NCBI RefSeq assembly: GCF_002835935.1
Contig: NZ_PJCF01000003.1
Location: 434,001 to 498,000, forward strand
DNA from: Paraglaciecola sp. MB-3u-78
Lineage (GTDB): Bacteria > Pseudomonadota > Gammaproteobacteria > Enterobacterales > Alteromonadaceae
Length of the DNA stretch: 64,000 nt
Direction: 5' to 3'
The notes beneath the pieces were generated by a model. The model was not told the origin of the DNA and did no database searches. It worked only from the letters and a program-made list of their open reading frames with translations. Shown piece after piece: positions 25,026-34,944 of this stretch. The translations under genes and the position numbers were made by a program. Positions within the stretch are counted from its first letter, which is position 1; the number at the start of each line of letters is the position of its first letter.

Positions 25026-26861
25026 ATGAAACAGCTAGTCAATGTTTGCAGCCTTGTATTTATTACCCTATCACTCACATCTTGTGGTTTATTCCGTGGT
25101 TCAGAGTCAGCAATTAAACGTTTGACAGAACACAACATAAATACCTCTTCGGGCATCACTCAAGGGCAATCTTTTGCTGCCACTGAATCAGTAGTCAGTT
25201 GGTTTGATATTCCCTATGCCCAACCACCAGTGGGCTATTTACGATGGCGTGCTCCGCGTCCTTTAATTAATCCAAATAAGGTCATTGTCGAAAAAACAGC
25301 CACATCTTGTGTGCAAGAGGCTTCGAATTACACTGGTGTGGCAGGTGAAGGCATAGTGGGCACTGAAGACTGTTTGTATTTGGATATTCGCGCTCCTAAA
25401 GATTTTGCTGACAAAAGTTATCCAGTGATGTTTTGGATCCATGGCGGTGGCAATGTCAACGGTCATAAAGATTATTATAATTACACTAATTTGGTCGCTG
25501 CAAAAAATGTCATAGTGGTATCGATTAACTATCGTCTTGGCGCACTAGGTTGGTTTAGTCATCCGGCTATTCAAAATTTGCAAGAAGGGCTCGACAAAAC
25601 CTCAAATTTTGGCAGTTTAGATATTATTGAGGCTTTAAAATGGGTGCAAAGCAATATTGCAGCCTTTGGCGGTAATCCCAATAATGTCACGATTTTTGGT
25701 GAATCTGCCGGTGGCCATAATGTATACACCCTACTGGCCTCTCCCTTATCCAAAGGACTATTCCATAAAGCGATTGCGCAGTCTGGTTACACCATCAGCA
25801 ACAGTGTTGAAAATGCTTACGATTATCAGAATGAAAATACCTATGTGACCCAAGGTTCTTGGCACATTGTTGAAGATTTACTCGCCGCACAAAAGATGCC
25901 AAACCAAGCCCTTAATACACCTGAGCAACTTCACGCCATCCTTAAAAGTGCCAGCCCCGAAGCATTAATGCAGCTTTACATTAACAAACCCGGTGTCATC
26001 AACTATCAACCACTGACCACTAATGACGGCATTGTTATACCTAAAGAAGGTCTTGCTAGTGCATTGGGCAATCCGCTTTACGCAAAAAATGTGCCTGTCA
26101 TTGCTGGGGCAAATAAAGACGAAGTCACGCTGTGGTTGGGTCTACACCGCTATTTTATGAACACCAGTTATGTGTTTACCAAGTTGTTGCCGCCTATTGT
26201 GTCCATCAAAGATCCGCAACTATTTAATTTTTGGGTGCGAGTGCGCTCACAAGCATGGAAAGCACGAGGTGTCGATGAACCTTTTGATGCGCTAGAACAA
26301 GCTGGTTATGATAATTTATTCGCCTATCGATTTGATTGGGATCATCAAGCGAGTTCATTTTTTGCTGACTTCCCTAACATCATTGGCGCTGCACATGGTA
26401 CGGATATTTCTTTCGTTACGGGTGACTATAAGTTTGGGCCCATCTCTAGCTATATCTATCCTGAAGGGGATGCTCGTGAACAAATGAATCGCACTTTTAT
26501 GAATATTTGGGGGGATTTTGCGACAAACGGCACACCGGATAAGTCTCTTGGTTTTGATTGGCAAACCTACAAAAGCGACCAAAAAGCCTATATACATTTG
26601 GATAAAGATGAACTACTAGCTTTAGATTTTGAGTCAGAGACCCTCACTAGTCTGTTGACTAAAATTGCTGAGAACAAGCATGCTGATACACTAGAAAAAT
26701 GCATGATGGTTTGGGAAACGCTTGTTAATGTGGGTGACCGAGATATACCCCGCTACAAATCGTGGAACAATAATCAGTGTGCCAACTTTGACGCCCGCAA
26801 AGCTCAAGAAAGCATAGCTGCGGAGTTAATTGAAGAATTTGGTGATACCACGGTGATTTAA
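25026..26861 (+). CDS. Carboxylesterase type B lipoprotein
   Basis: A 611-aa alpha/beta-hydrolase of the carboxylesterase/cholinesterase family, exported as a lipoprotein (signal peptide with lipobox LTSCG near residue 20). Family marks are FDIPYAQPPVGYLRWRAP, EDCLYLDI, the oxyanion segment MFWIHGGGN and the nucleophile elbow FGESAGGHNV with Ser near residue 226. A Glu in NKDEVT and the His in AAHGTDISFV are likely triad partners. The substrate is unknown; an ester of a plant or algal compound is possible. It appears monocistronic. Confidence 0.88.
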   Translation: MKQLVNVCSLVFITLSLTSCGLFRGSESAIKRLTEHNINTSSGITQGQSFAATESVVSWFDIPYAQPPVGYLRWRAPRPLINPNKVIVEKTATSCVQEASNYTGVAGEGIVGTEDCLYLDIRAPKDFADKSYPVMFWIHGGGNVNGHKDYYNYTNLVAAKNVIVVSINYRLGALGWFSHPAIQNLQEGLDKTSNFGSLDIIEALKWVQSNIAAFGGNPNNVTIFGESAGGHNVYTLLASPLSKGLFHKAIAQSGYTISNSVENAYDYQNENTYVTQGSWHIVEDLLAAQKMPNQALNTPEQLHAILKSASPEALMQLYINKPGVINYQPLTTNDGIVIPKEGLASALGNPLYAKNVPVIAGANKDEVTLWLGLHRYFMNTSYVFTKLLPPIVSIKDPQLFNFWVRVRSQAWKARGVDEPFDALEQAGYDNLFAYRFDWDHQASSFFADFPNIIGAAHGTDISFVTGDYKFGPISSYIYPEGDAREQMNRTFMNIWGDFATNGTPDKSLGFDWQTYKSDQKAYIHLDKDELLALDFESETLTSLLTKIAENKHADTLEKCMMVWETLVNVGDRDIPRYKSWNNNQCANFDARKAQESIAAELIEEFGDTTVI

Positions 26862-27357
26862 TACCAATTTACAAAACGCTACGTAAAATGCAAGTTTGAT
26901 TGGTTAGAAAACGTGGACATATTTTAATTTAGAGCACATACCCACATCTATTTTGTTCAAATGATAGTTTGAAAATAGTTTTTACACAGTCTGGGTACAT
27001 ACTTCCCATACGACTTTGAACAACCAACGACAGCTTTTTGCAGTTAACATGTCATATGATTTGGTGATCATCAATGTCGATCAAGCCTAAGTAACCATCT
27101 TTTTGCATAACACTACCATTTCTTGTGATAAATGTATTTATGCTAGCAATTCTTTACATACCGAAATTAGCGGTAATGCTTGTAAAAGAAAAAAGGGGCA
27201 GTTTATCACCTTTCAAATCAGCATAATCAACACCTGTTGAATAGGTCAGGAATGTTGTTTATTCTATTTACTCTCACTTCCACTTCTAGAGTTGCAACTT
27301 TCTGATTTCTATATTTAAATCAGGTGAAAATTATGTTTAGTAACTCAGGTGAAAATC
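26862..27357. other. Upstream region of the large lipoprotein pair
   Basis: About 490 bp without a supported gene. It begins with AATACCAATTTAC, which resembles one end of the MITE family seen at 6.77 kb but has no partner end. The last 40 bp contain the duplicated start region described separately. No clear promoter was identified. Confidence 0.4.
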
Positions 27358-27365
27358 ATGTTTAG
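27333..27365 (+). other. Ten-residue leader ORF from a duplicated start region
   Basis: A 20-21-bp segment containing a ribosome site and start (TCAGGTGAAAATTATGTTTA) is repeated 25 bp later as the true start of the next gene, with one base changed. The first ATG (27333) opens MFSNSGENHV and stops at 27363-27365, overlapping the true ATG at 27358. It could act as a translated leader that couples or throttles initiation, or be a neutral duplication. Confidence 0.5.
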
Positions 27366-30300
27366 ATTCGGTTTCGTTTTGTTCATTTCTGCGCTTTTGG
27401 CAGGCTGTGGTGGCGCTGCTAATGACGGTGGTGACAGCGGTTTACTATCCGAACCCACTCGTCAACTATTGTTAGTCAAGCCAACTTATAATGGAAGCGT
27501 TGAGATCGCCAAAATACCGAGCAGTGAAGCCTCTAAACTTATCTATGAGCTTTTTTATAATCTCGATCTGCTTAATACCTTTAGTTTTTTTGGCGAGTAT
27601 AATTCCTTTCTGATCTTTGACGATAATTACCAAGCTAGTCGAGCAGTTACTGATGATGACTGTTCCGCGGGTTCACTTACCACTCAGGAATTTCCGAGTG
27701 AGAAAATCATAGAAGCGACGTATAATAATTGTGTCATAGATGGCTTATTGATCAACGGTACCTTAGCGCTAAAAGTTGTCGGTGCAATTACAGAAACAAT
27801 GCCTGAATTAAACGTTGTCCCTGAACTCGAATTTACCCTTGTCGGCTCCGATGAAACACTATCCATATCAGGTTATATTCAAGTACGGGCTGGTTCTAAT
27901 AATGAAGAGGCGCAAGCCACTTATCAAATAGTATTCAGTAATTCTGATGGTGAACAGATTTACTTCGACGATTTTACTGTGTCTAGTAGCTTCTGGGCGG
28001 ATGACTATGGCCTTAGCTACAACGGCAATGTCTATTATTCCGAATTGGGTAAGCTCAGTTTCGCCACCGTGACTCGTAAATCCGATGCAGACTATGGTCT
28101 GGTGCTTGAAGTAATCGCTAATCAAACCATCTATGTTGATGTTTTACTTCAAGATTTCATGACCATTATGTTCGATAATCTGACCTTACCCGTTAACGCA
28201 AGTCTTGCCAGCCTACCAGAGTCGCTTTATGCGGATATCAATCAGGCACCGATTGCACAAATAACCAGTGACCGATCGAACACTGAGCGTCAAAAAGCGA
28301 TGGTGCTTTCTGCACTATCATCGAATGATCCAAACTATGATGTATTAAATTTTGAATGGCAGCTAGCGAGCGGCCCTACTGGCGCGAACTTTCAGTTATC
28401 GCAAAGCCCACAAACTGAATTTATAAGCGATCTCCCTGGTACTTATGTGCTGCAATTGCAAGTAAGTGATAGTAAAGGTGGACTCGATACCGCGCTGTTT
28501 GAAGTTTATGTCGAACAGTCGATACCAATCGCCGAATTGAACAAAATCACAAACATTGTAGAAGTAAATCAAACATATCAGGCACAACTCAATGTACTTA
28601 ACGACCAATATGATGGCCCAATCCAGATTTTGTTAGCTTACGGGCCTGAAAACATGACGATCAGCGCCGATGGAGAAATAAACTGGTATATCAGTGTGCC
28701 TGACTTCGGTAAATCGCTTGATGTCAATTTTGGTGTTTATTTGAGTAATACTGATAAACAGGTCGTCATTCCATATTCCGTGCAAGTCAATAGTGCGGCG
28801 AACAGTTTAGTGAGCAGTTACAGCAGCAACCTAGTTGAAGTGCTTAATCTGTTTAGCCCTTTAGCTAGCAAAATACAGACTCAATATATATCGCCTGACA
28901 AGCAAGGCTTAGCCTTATATATCGGTGAAAGCATAGCGCCGGACTATGCAAAACATATCCTTCAATTCTATCTCGACGACACTAACGTGGTGCGAGCAGA
29001 GTGGCTTAATTTACTCATCAATGACCAAGGGAGCTTAGAACTCAAACACGATATCAATGGGGATGGCAGTATTGATTATCTGTATAAACGTCTTGCGCAA
29101 CAGGAAAGTGAGCGTCGTTGGGAAATTTGGTTGGTCGACGGTGATAGCCAGCAAAGCACTTTAGTAATGTCGTTCGATGATTACAATGCCCCTGACCGAA
29201 TGCAGGTAGTGAAGTATGGTATTGATAATCGTGATGTCTTAGTACTATATCGAGATTCGACACTAAGACAACCAGATATCTATGATCTACCGAGTTTCGA
29301 GTTGTTGTATGACCCCCAATCGTTTGAAGAAACCCAAGGTTTCTGCGATTTTAATCAGGACGGTGAACTAGACATGGTGAATGGAACAGGCATCATTAGT
29401 CTACTTGATGATACAAACATTGTTGATTTTATCGATAATTACAGAAACGCCTATGTCATCCAAGGTGTAGAGCATTGCTTTGTCATTGGATCAAATTTTG
29501 GCTCTGAAACGTTGTACAAATGGCAAAATAGTCAAGTTGTTCAGCAAAATATTAACCTTGGTAGTACGGTACTAATTGGCAATTTTGATGGTCTTGGCGG
29601 TCAAGAATTGATCAGTGCGGCACCAAATGTCGATAGCGACTTCCGTCCGCAATGGCAACTGCACACATTTGATAGTAATGGCAATCCATCGAGTACGATC
29701 TTGACTCAGGCAGACAATGTGCTTGTGGATATTTGGAATCGATCCAGTGCTCTAGGTGGTGTGCTCGGAGTAGTGGACTTAGATGGCGACGGTCGAGATG
29801 AAATCGTGGTATACGTTGATGAAGCAAATACATTTGGATTGCCAACTGGTGTGGCGGCAATAGCAGTAGTTAATGATGAATTACAGCAAGTTTATGCGGG
29901 TGTTACCGAACCGATACCCGCGGGTATCAATAAAATAGTGGACTTAAGCGAAGATGGTGAACTAATCACCTACAACAGCCGCAATGTAGCTATTTACAAT
30001 GCCTCTGGCACGCAATTATTAAACGATGATGGGTTTAATTACCAGACCTTGCTCCACGCGGAGACTGCAGAAGGCAAAATTTCCTACTATACAACTGGCA
30101 ACAACTCTATCGGTATAAATAAATACGATGGGAACGGAAATTTGATCTGGCAATCCGAATCTAAGCTATCCACTGTTCATGTCAACGACTTTAAAGTCGT
30201 GAATGATGTAGTCTATTTCAGTACCTATGGTGAAAGCCTATTTATCGACGCCAACAGCGGTGAAACACTGCAACAACGAAACATCGATGCTCAGATTAGT

Positions 30301-30819
30301 GTATTCCCGACCAGTGACCTGTTCTTCGATCACGGTCTGCAAAAATTACGTGAGGTCTCAGGTAATGGTCTTATCGTCAATTGGCTTAGTAATGATGCTG
30401 GTACATTTTGGGATGGCCGCACTATCGCTGTAGGGAAAATTGGCACTATTCAATATGACGATGATCCACAAGCAGAGTTTATTGTTGAATATGAGGAATC
30501 CAACATTAACAAAATTGGTGTCTTTGATGGACTCACCGGCTTACCAGAAATTATGCGCGCTTGGCATAGCGATGAAAGTCCGTGGTCTTGGTATTATTAT
30601 GGTCGCAAGTTAAACCATTGTCCTAACGATGAACCACTATGCCGAAATCTGCTAATTGCAGAAAAAAATGTGATTTACAATAAAGACAAATTGACTGGTC
30701 ATACGATTTGGCAGAGCCCTTATTTTGTCAGTGAAGTATATGATGCCAAAATTACCCGAACCGAAAATCATACTAAACTGGCTATCACCAGTGGTTTCGG
30801 TATTCATATTTTTGAGTAA
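27358..30819 (+). CDS. Very large lipoprotein with Ig/PKD-like and FG-GAP/VCBS-type repeats
   Basis: 1153 aa from ATG 27358, which has AGGTGA 6-8 bp upstream; GTG 27349 is an in-frame alternative. The lipobox LLAGCGG predicts a lipidated, probably surface or outer-membrane protein. A PKD/cadherin-like region lies about residues 300-390 (GTYVLQLQVSDSKGGLDTAL). Integrin-like calcium-binding repeats follow, with DINGDGSIDYL, DFNQDGELDMV and DLDGDGRDEIVV, typical of beta-propeller FG-GAP domains. The C-terminal third resembles PQQ/WD-like propeller blades. No enzymatic motif is seen. A second lipoprotein follows after 30 bp, so the two probably act together. Confidence 0.75.
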   Translation: MFRFGFVLFISALLAGCGGAANDGGDSGLLSEPTRQLLLVKPTYNGSVEIAKIPSSEASKLIYELFYNLDLLNTFSFFGEYNSFLIFDDNYQASRAVTDDDCSAGSLTTQEFPSEKIIEATYNNCVIDGLLINGTLALKVVGAITETMPELNVVPELEFTLVGSDETLSISGYIQVRAGSNNEEAQATYQIVFSNSDGEQIYFDDFTVSSSFWADDYGLSYNGNVYYSELGKLSFATVTRKSDADYGLVLEVIANQTIYVDVLLQDFMTIMFDNLTLPVNASLASLPESLYADINQAPIAQITSDRSNTERQKAMVLSALSSNDPNYDVLNFEWQLASGPTGANFQLSQSPQTEFISDLPGTYVLQLQVSDSKGGLDTALFEVYVEQSIPIAELNKITNIVEVNQTYQAQLNVLNDQYDGPIQILLAYGPENMTISADGEINWYISVPDFGKSLDVNFGVYLSNTDKQVVIPYSVQVNSAANSLVSSYSSNLVEVLNLFSPLASKIQTQYISPDKQGLALYIGESIAPDYAKHILQFYLDDTNVVRAEWLNLLINDQGSLELKHDINGDGSIDYLYKRLAQQESERRWEIWLVDGDSQQSTLVMSFDDYNAPDRMQVVKYGIDNRDVLVLYRDSTLRQPDIYDLPSFELLYDPQSFEETQGFCDFNQDGELDMVNGTGIISLLDDTNIVDFIDNYRNAYVIQGVEHCFVIGSNFGSETLYKWQNSQVVQQNINLGSTVLIGNFDGLGGQELISAAPNVDSDFRPQWQLHTFDSNGNPSSTILTQADNVLVDIWNRSSALGGVLGVVDLDGDGRDEIVVYVDEANTFGLPTGVAAIAVVNDELQQVYAGVTEPIPAGINKIVDLSEDGELITYNSRNVAIYNASGTQLLNDDGFNYQTLLHAETAEGKISYYTTGNNSIGINKYDGNGNLIWQSESKLSTVHVNDFKVVNDVVYFSTYGESLFIDANSGETLQQRNIDAQISVFPTSDLFFDHGLQKLREVSGNGLIVNWLSNDAGTFWDGRTIAVGKIGTIQYDDDPQAEFIVEYEESNINKIGVFDGLTGLPEIMRAWHSDESPWSWYYYGRKLNHCPNDEPLCRNLLIAEKNVIYNKDKLTGHTIWQSPYFVSEVYDAKITRTENHTKLAITSGFGIHIFE

Positions 30820-30849
30820 GAAATAAGACTAATAAGGATTAACGAATCT

Positions 30850-33141
30850 ATGCACATCACTGTGAATATGCTCAAACTTCTCGCTACGATGACACTGTCA
30901 GCATCGCTCATGGCCTGTGGGGGTGGTTCAGGCAAAAAGGAAGAACAAAAAATCGAACAATCAAGTCCATTGTCGATGACGATTACTGGACCCGCCACTG
31001 CCTATTCTTGGCAAAGTATAGTTTACAGCGTGCAAGCCAATAAAATTGGCGTAGAATATTTCTGCCAATGGACGCTAGACAGACAAACTTGGCATGGCAC
31101 TGGCTCCGATTGCAGTTTCAGTCCCGATGGGTATGGTATCAGCGCAGATACTACTGTTATATTGGAAGTGACGGCATCGACCCAAACCGAGCAGATATCT
31201 CGAGAAGTTCAAATTGCTATTGAATATCAATATCGCCTGCAAAATAATCCAAGGGCAGTTGCCGAGCAAGTTTTGCTTGCGCAAAATCAGCTGCTTAACT
31301 TAGCCAACACTGGTTTTTATTTAAGCCAAGACCTAGATTTTCCTATCGATAATCGCAGTATGGCGTGTGATTCGCAGGGCAACCGAGTAATGACCCTTAA
31401 TGATAATGATGGCAGTCAAACAATTTCTACTGGCGATGAACTAATTATTGTTTTTCAAGCCTGCATGTTGAGGACGATGGAAGGCGTTATAAGCGGCAAC
31501 ATGACGCTTTCCCTAAGCGACATTGATCCAGCGTCAACAATACGGGCAATAGCGATCGGATTTTCTAATCTTTCAGTAGCCTTTACTGACTTCAATAGCG
31601 CTGACTATCTGATAAGTGGCAATCTAGCGGTGATGCGACAGTCGAGCGACAACCAGACTCAGATAACCACAACCAGTGAAAAACTGATGTTGAGCATCGG
31701 CGAAACAACCTTTGCCCCCGCTGACGCCACACTGACATTAAGCGCCATATCCTTAGTTAAAATAGAAGACTATGCTAATGCACTTATAGAAATTAGTTCA
31801 AATGCAAATTTTGAATACCAAGCCAGTACCGGCGATGCCAACTATAACATCCGCACCACAACACCCTTGCAAAATTATTTTGGTGCCTACCCAACTTCAG
31901 GTCGAATTGAAATTACGAATAGCGACAATCTCGAAGATCAACTTTACCTAGACAGTTTGAGTGATCACAACGTTAATTGGGGATTCTATTTTGAAGTGCT
32001 TGATTCAAGCGCAAACAGCATAAGTATAAATTCGCAGCAAGATGGTGGTTTAGCGGTCTACCGATTATCGGCTTTACCTAAAATGGTGGTGCGCCCATAT
32101 AATGCAGAAGAATTAAGTGTGTTAGGTATTCTGTTGAACAAACCCAAGTTGGAAGTGAACGATGCTTTTACCGTTGTGTTATCGCGTCCGATTGCTTCCG
32201 TGTTGTCTCCCGTATCCTTGAGGGAGAATGTGGTCTTCGCTCATCAAGCTGAAGCCTCCGTTACGGTCAATGGCACCCAACTCATTATTACACCTTTGCA
32301 ACCCTTGTTACCTGGTGCAGAATATCAGGTTAGTATACAAGACCTCACTACCAATGACGGCTTAGTGACAAGCTACTTAGATACTTATATACAAGTATCA
32401 AACAGTATCATTCCAATGATCACCCTATCGCAGGGTTACTTTACCCAGTTCAGTACACCCTTATTATCTGCACAGCAAAGTCAACTCAATGATGGTCGAG
32501 ATTTTAGCTATATTTGGCAAGTTGTTGAGTCCGTCGATGTTAACGTCGATCAAGCAGATCAACTTGTAACCGGGATTACAGTCGGTGCCAATGTGCAACA
32601 AGACATCACAGTGCAACTCAATATGAGTAACGAACTTGGGGACTCTGCGTTAGTCCAAAAACCACTCAGGTTTTTAGATACCAGTGGCGACTATATGCTA
32701 ATTATTGGTTCAAATGAGAGCTACATCGCCGAAGCTGAAACTTGGCCTTTAAATGAAAAAGATGGGGCATTTATCGTGAGCACCAGTCCTTATGAGGGTG
32801 AGCCACAAGGGCGCTCATTTATTTCGGTTGCATTCGATATGGATAGCTATTGGAAGCTACAAGTCGCGGCCCCAAAAGGACAAGAACTAACGGTTGGCGA
32901 ATATACAGGCGCAACCCGCTACACATTCCAAGCTGATAACGTTCCAGGCCTTGCCTTTGGAGGTCAAGGCCGCGGCTGTAATGAGAGCTTCAGCGACTTT
33001 ACTATCTATGAACTCAGCTATGATGACGCTGACAATATAGTTAGCCTAGCAATAGATTTCGATCTGGCCTGCGAGCAAGAAACTCGTGATCGATTACGTG
33101 GTGTCGTGAGGATCAATTCAACTTATCCGCTGACCGAGTAA
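30850..33141 (+). CDS. Large lipoprotein, operon partner of the FG-GAP lipoprotein
   Basis: 763 aa. The signal peptide ends with lipobox LMACGGG. An Ig-like segment lies near residues 40-130 (YSVQANKIGVEYFCQWTLDR). A later Ig/cadherin-like fold appears at about 420-510 (EVNDAFTVVLSRPIASVLSP, GAEYQVSIQDL). The C-terminal ~150 residues contain two Cys in RGCNESF and DLACEQE that may form a disulfide. No catalytic motif is visible. The 30-bp gap to the upstream lipoprotein and the shared export route suggest a surface complex of unknown role. Confidence 0.7.
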   Translation: MHITVNMLKLLATMTLSASLMACGGGSGKKEEQKIEQSSPLSMTITGPATAYSWQSIVYSVQANKIGVEYFCQWTLDRQTWHGTGSDCSFSPDGYGISADTTVILEVTASTQTEQISREVQIAIEYQYRLQNNPRAVAEQVLLAQNQLLNLANTGFYLSQDLDFPIDNRSMACDSQGNRVMTLNDNDGSQTISTGDELIIVFQACMLRTMEGVISGNMTLSLSDIDPASTIRAIAIGFSNLSVAFTDFNSADYLISGNLAVMRQSSDNQTQITTTSEKLMLSIGETTFAPADATLTLSAISLVKIEDYANALIEISSNANFEYQASTGDANYNIRTTTPLQNYFGAYPTSGRIEITNSDNLEDQLYLDSLSDHNVNWGFYFEVLDSSANSISINSQQDGGLAVYRLSALPKMVVRPYNAEELSVLGILLNKPKLEVNDAFTVVLSRPIASVLSPVSLRENVVFAHQAEASVTVNGTQLIITPLQPLLPGAEYQVSIQDLTTNDGLVTSYLDTYIQVSNSIIPMITLSQGYFTQFSTPLLSAQQSQLNDGRDFSYIWQVVESVDVNVDQADQLVTGITVGANVQQDITVQLNMSNELGDSALVQKPLRFLDTSGDYMLIIGSNESYIAEAETWPLNEKDGAFIVSTSPYEGEPQGRSFISVAFDMDSYWKLQVAAPKGQELTVGEYTGATRYTFQADNVPGLAFGGQGRGCNESFSDFTIYELSYDDADNIVSLAIDFDLACEQETRDRLRGVVRINSTYPLTE

Positions 33142-33631
33142 TCAAATTAGCGCACGAGCGCCATTATCGTTCCAACGCAACTCTCTCTGCGTCCCAGAAA
33201 TGGGACGTGAAACATGGAACGGATAATACGCAAACTAAGTAAAAATATAAAATCAATTACATGGACATCGTAAGAGGGCAATTAAATCGACTTTGCAGAT
33301 ATCAACTTTGGTGGCTCCGCGGCTGTTTCCGCCTTTAACGTTTCAGATGGTCTTTAGTTAAAGTTGGATGCCGAGCGAAAATTACGATGGGTGTCATGTT
33401 AATTAGTCATGTTAATTAGGGTCCCAGTGGTTTGTATTTGTTTCCCGACCAAACCTCTAACCTAAGTAATATACCCGGTGACATTAATTGAGCAAACCCT
33501 CAGCTGATAAGACCATCGTTGCGGCGGCTTTGCTCAATAAAATCGCTATATCACCAGCGTTTTAAAATGATTTTTTATAGACTTTTATTTTAAACATGGT
33601 GCACATTTAATTGAAAGAGGGTTGAGTAGGT
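33142..33631. other. Intergenic region with dispersed repeats
   Basis: No gene is supported in 490 bp. Two blocks match other places: about 33307-33346 (CTTTGGTGGC, CCGCCTTTAACGTTTCAG) with 24348-24391, and about 33383-33420 (ACGATGGGTGTC, then GTCATGTTAATTAG twice) with material near 19540 and, inverted, near 24260. GAGCAAACCC at 33490 and GGCTTTGCTC at about 33527 form a weak inverted pair. Confidence 0.5.
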
Positions 33632-34693
33632 ATGAATAAATTGATTCTTGGCCTAATTGGAATACTAGGCATTTTAATGCTTATGGTTGTGTTCATCTCC
33701 GCGCCTATTTCGCCAGTGGCTTATTCACCGCTTGCCCCCCCTGAACTTTCCGGTGTATTGAAAGCTAACAAGCTATTACACAAGTCTGAACTTTTAGCCG
33801 TAGGTGAAATCGATGGACCAGAAGAGGTGGCGGTGGACAGCCAAGGTCGAGTCTATGGAGGCACACAAGACGGGAAGATTATGATCCTCACGTCAGATGG
33901 CAAGCTGGATGTTTTTGCTGAAACCTATGGTCGCCCTTTGGGTATGCAATTTGATAAAAATGAGAACTTGATCGTCTGCGATGCAGATAAAGGGCTGCTG
34001 TCGATTAATCCTCAAGGAAAGATAACTGTTTTGGCTACGTCGGCAAATAACCTTCCCTTTAAGTTAACCGATGCGTTAGATATTTCCAGCGATGGGATCA
34101 TTTATTTTACGGATGCGAGCTTTAAATATGGGCAAAGCGAATACCTTTATGATCTTTTAGAATCAAAAGCCCATGGCAGACTCCTAAGTTACAACCCCGA
34201 TAATGGCCAGATTAAAGTGTTATTGAGCGATCTTTATTTCGCAAACGGGGTCGCTTTATCTCAACAAGAAGACTTCCTCTTAGTGAATGAGACTTACCGC
34301 TACAGGATCGTCAGATATTGGCTGCAGGGACCCAAAGCAGGCACACAAGATATCTTTATTGATAATCTGCCAGGATTCCCGGATAACATTTCCAGTAATG
34401 GTAAAGGCACATTTTGGCTGGCTTTGTTTACGGTTCGTAATGACGTTTTGGATACACTCCATGCTTTTCCTTTTCTAAAGGCGCAAATGTCGAAACTGCC
34501 CAAGGCTTTATGGCCAAAACCAGAGCCTTACGGCTTAGTTCTGGCTTTGAATGAACAAGGGCAAATCACCCAAAGTCTCCATGATCCTAGTGGTGAACAC
34601 CTAAAGGAAATCACTTCGGCTCGGGAGTATGGCGGTTATTTGTATTTAGGTAGTTTACATAATGATCGGATTGGGAAGTATAAATTACCGTAA
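33632..34693 (+). CDS. SMP-30/strictosidine synthase-like beta-propeller, membrane anchored
   Basis: 353 aa with an N-terminal anchor (ILGLIGILGILMLMVVFISA) and a six-bladed propeller of the SMP-30/gluconolactonase/APMAP superfamily. Blade-like motifs are DGPEEVAVDSQGRVYGGTQD, GRPLGMQFDKNENLIVCDAD, DALDISSDGIIYFTDAS, FANGVALSQQEDFLLVNET and GFPDNISSNGKGTFWLALF. The pattern is closest to the APMAP/strictosidine-synthase-like group, which includes lactonases and arylesterases. The active site would face the periplasm. GGGTTGAG before ATG 33632 is a fair ribosome site. Substrate unknown. Confidence 0.8.
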   Translation: MNKLILGLIGILGILMLMVVFISAPISPVAYSPLAPPELSGVLKANKLLHKSELLAVGEIDGPEEVAVDSQGRVYGGTQDGKIMILTSDGKLDVFAETYGRPLGMQFDKNENLIVCDADKGLLSINPQGKITVLATSANNLPFKLTDALDISSDGIIYFTDASFKYGQSEYLYDLLESKAHGRLLSYNPDNGQIKVLLSDLYFANGVALSQQEDFLLVNETYRYRIVRYWLQGPKAGTQDIFIDNLPGFPDNISSNGKGTFWLALFTVRNDVLDTLHAFPFLKAQMSKLPKALWPKPEPYGLVLALNEQGQITQSLHDPSGEHLKEITSAREYGGYLYLGSLHNDRIGKYKLP

Positions 34694-34713
34694 TTAGAGA
34701 TCTAGTCAGTCCT

Positions 34714-34870
34714 TGGCTTTAGACCATTGTTTGGGGTCAAGTAAATGGAAATTCAATTTGCAATATATGCTAGTAATCGGGGGGTAATGGTCGCGCCCTT
34801 AATTGGACGGGGATGGGTAGGCACGGTGCTGCTAATTTACCTTATGTGCTGCGCTTACCTACATCTATGA
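34714..34870 (-). pseudogene. Internally deleted remnant of an mtfA paralogue
   Basis: The plus-strand text GCTTTAGACCATTGTTTGGG at 34716-34735 matches the 3' end of the intact mtfA gene (39782-39802). It then jumps to AATGGAAATTCAATTTGCAA, matching 40455-40474, and continues with weaker similarity (TTAATTG..., TGCTGCGCTTA) to about 40557. About 640 bp of the middle, including the HExxH motif, are missing, with AGTAA/GTAAA at the junction. It is a dead second copy about 5 kb from the intact gene. Confidence 0.7.
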
Positions 34871-34944
34871 GGTTTTTCAAACGACATCCTTGTTGTTCAA
34901 CCTACTTTTTTATACTAATGAAAAGGGCACACCTGTTAAATTAC

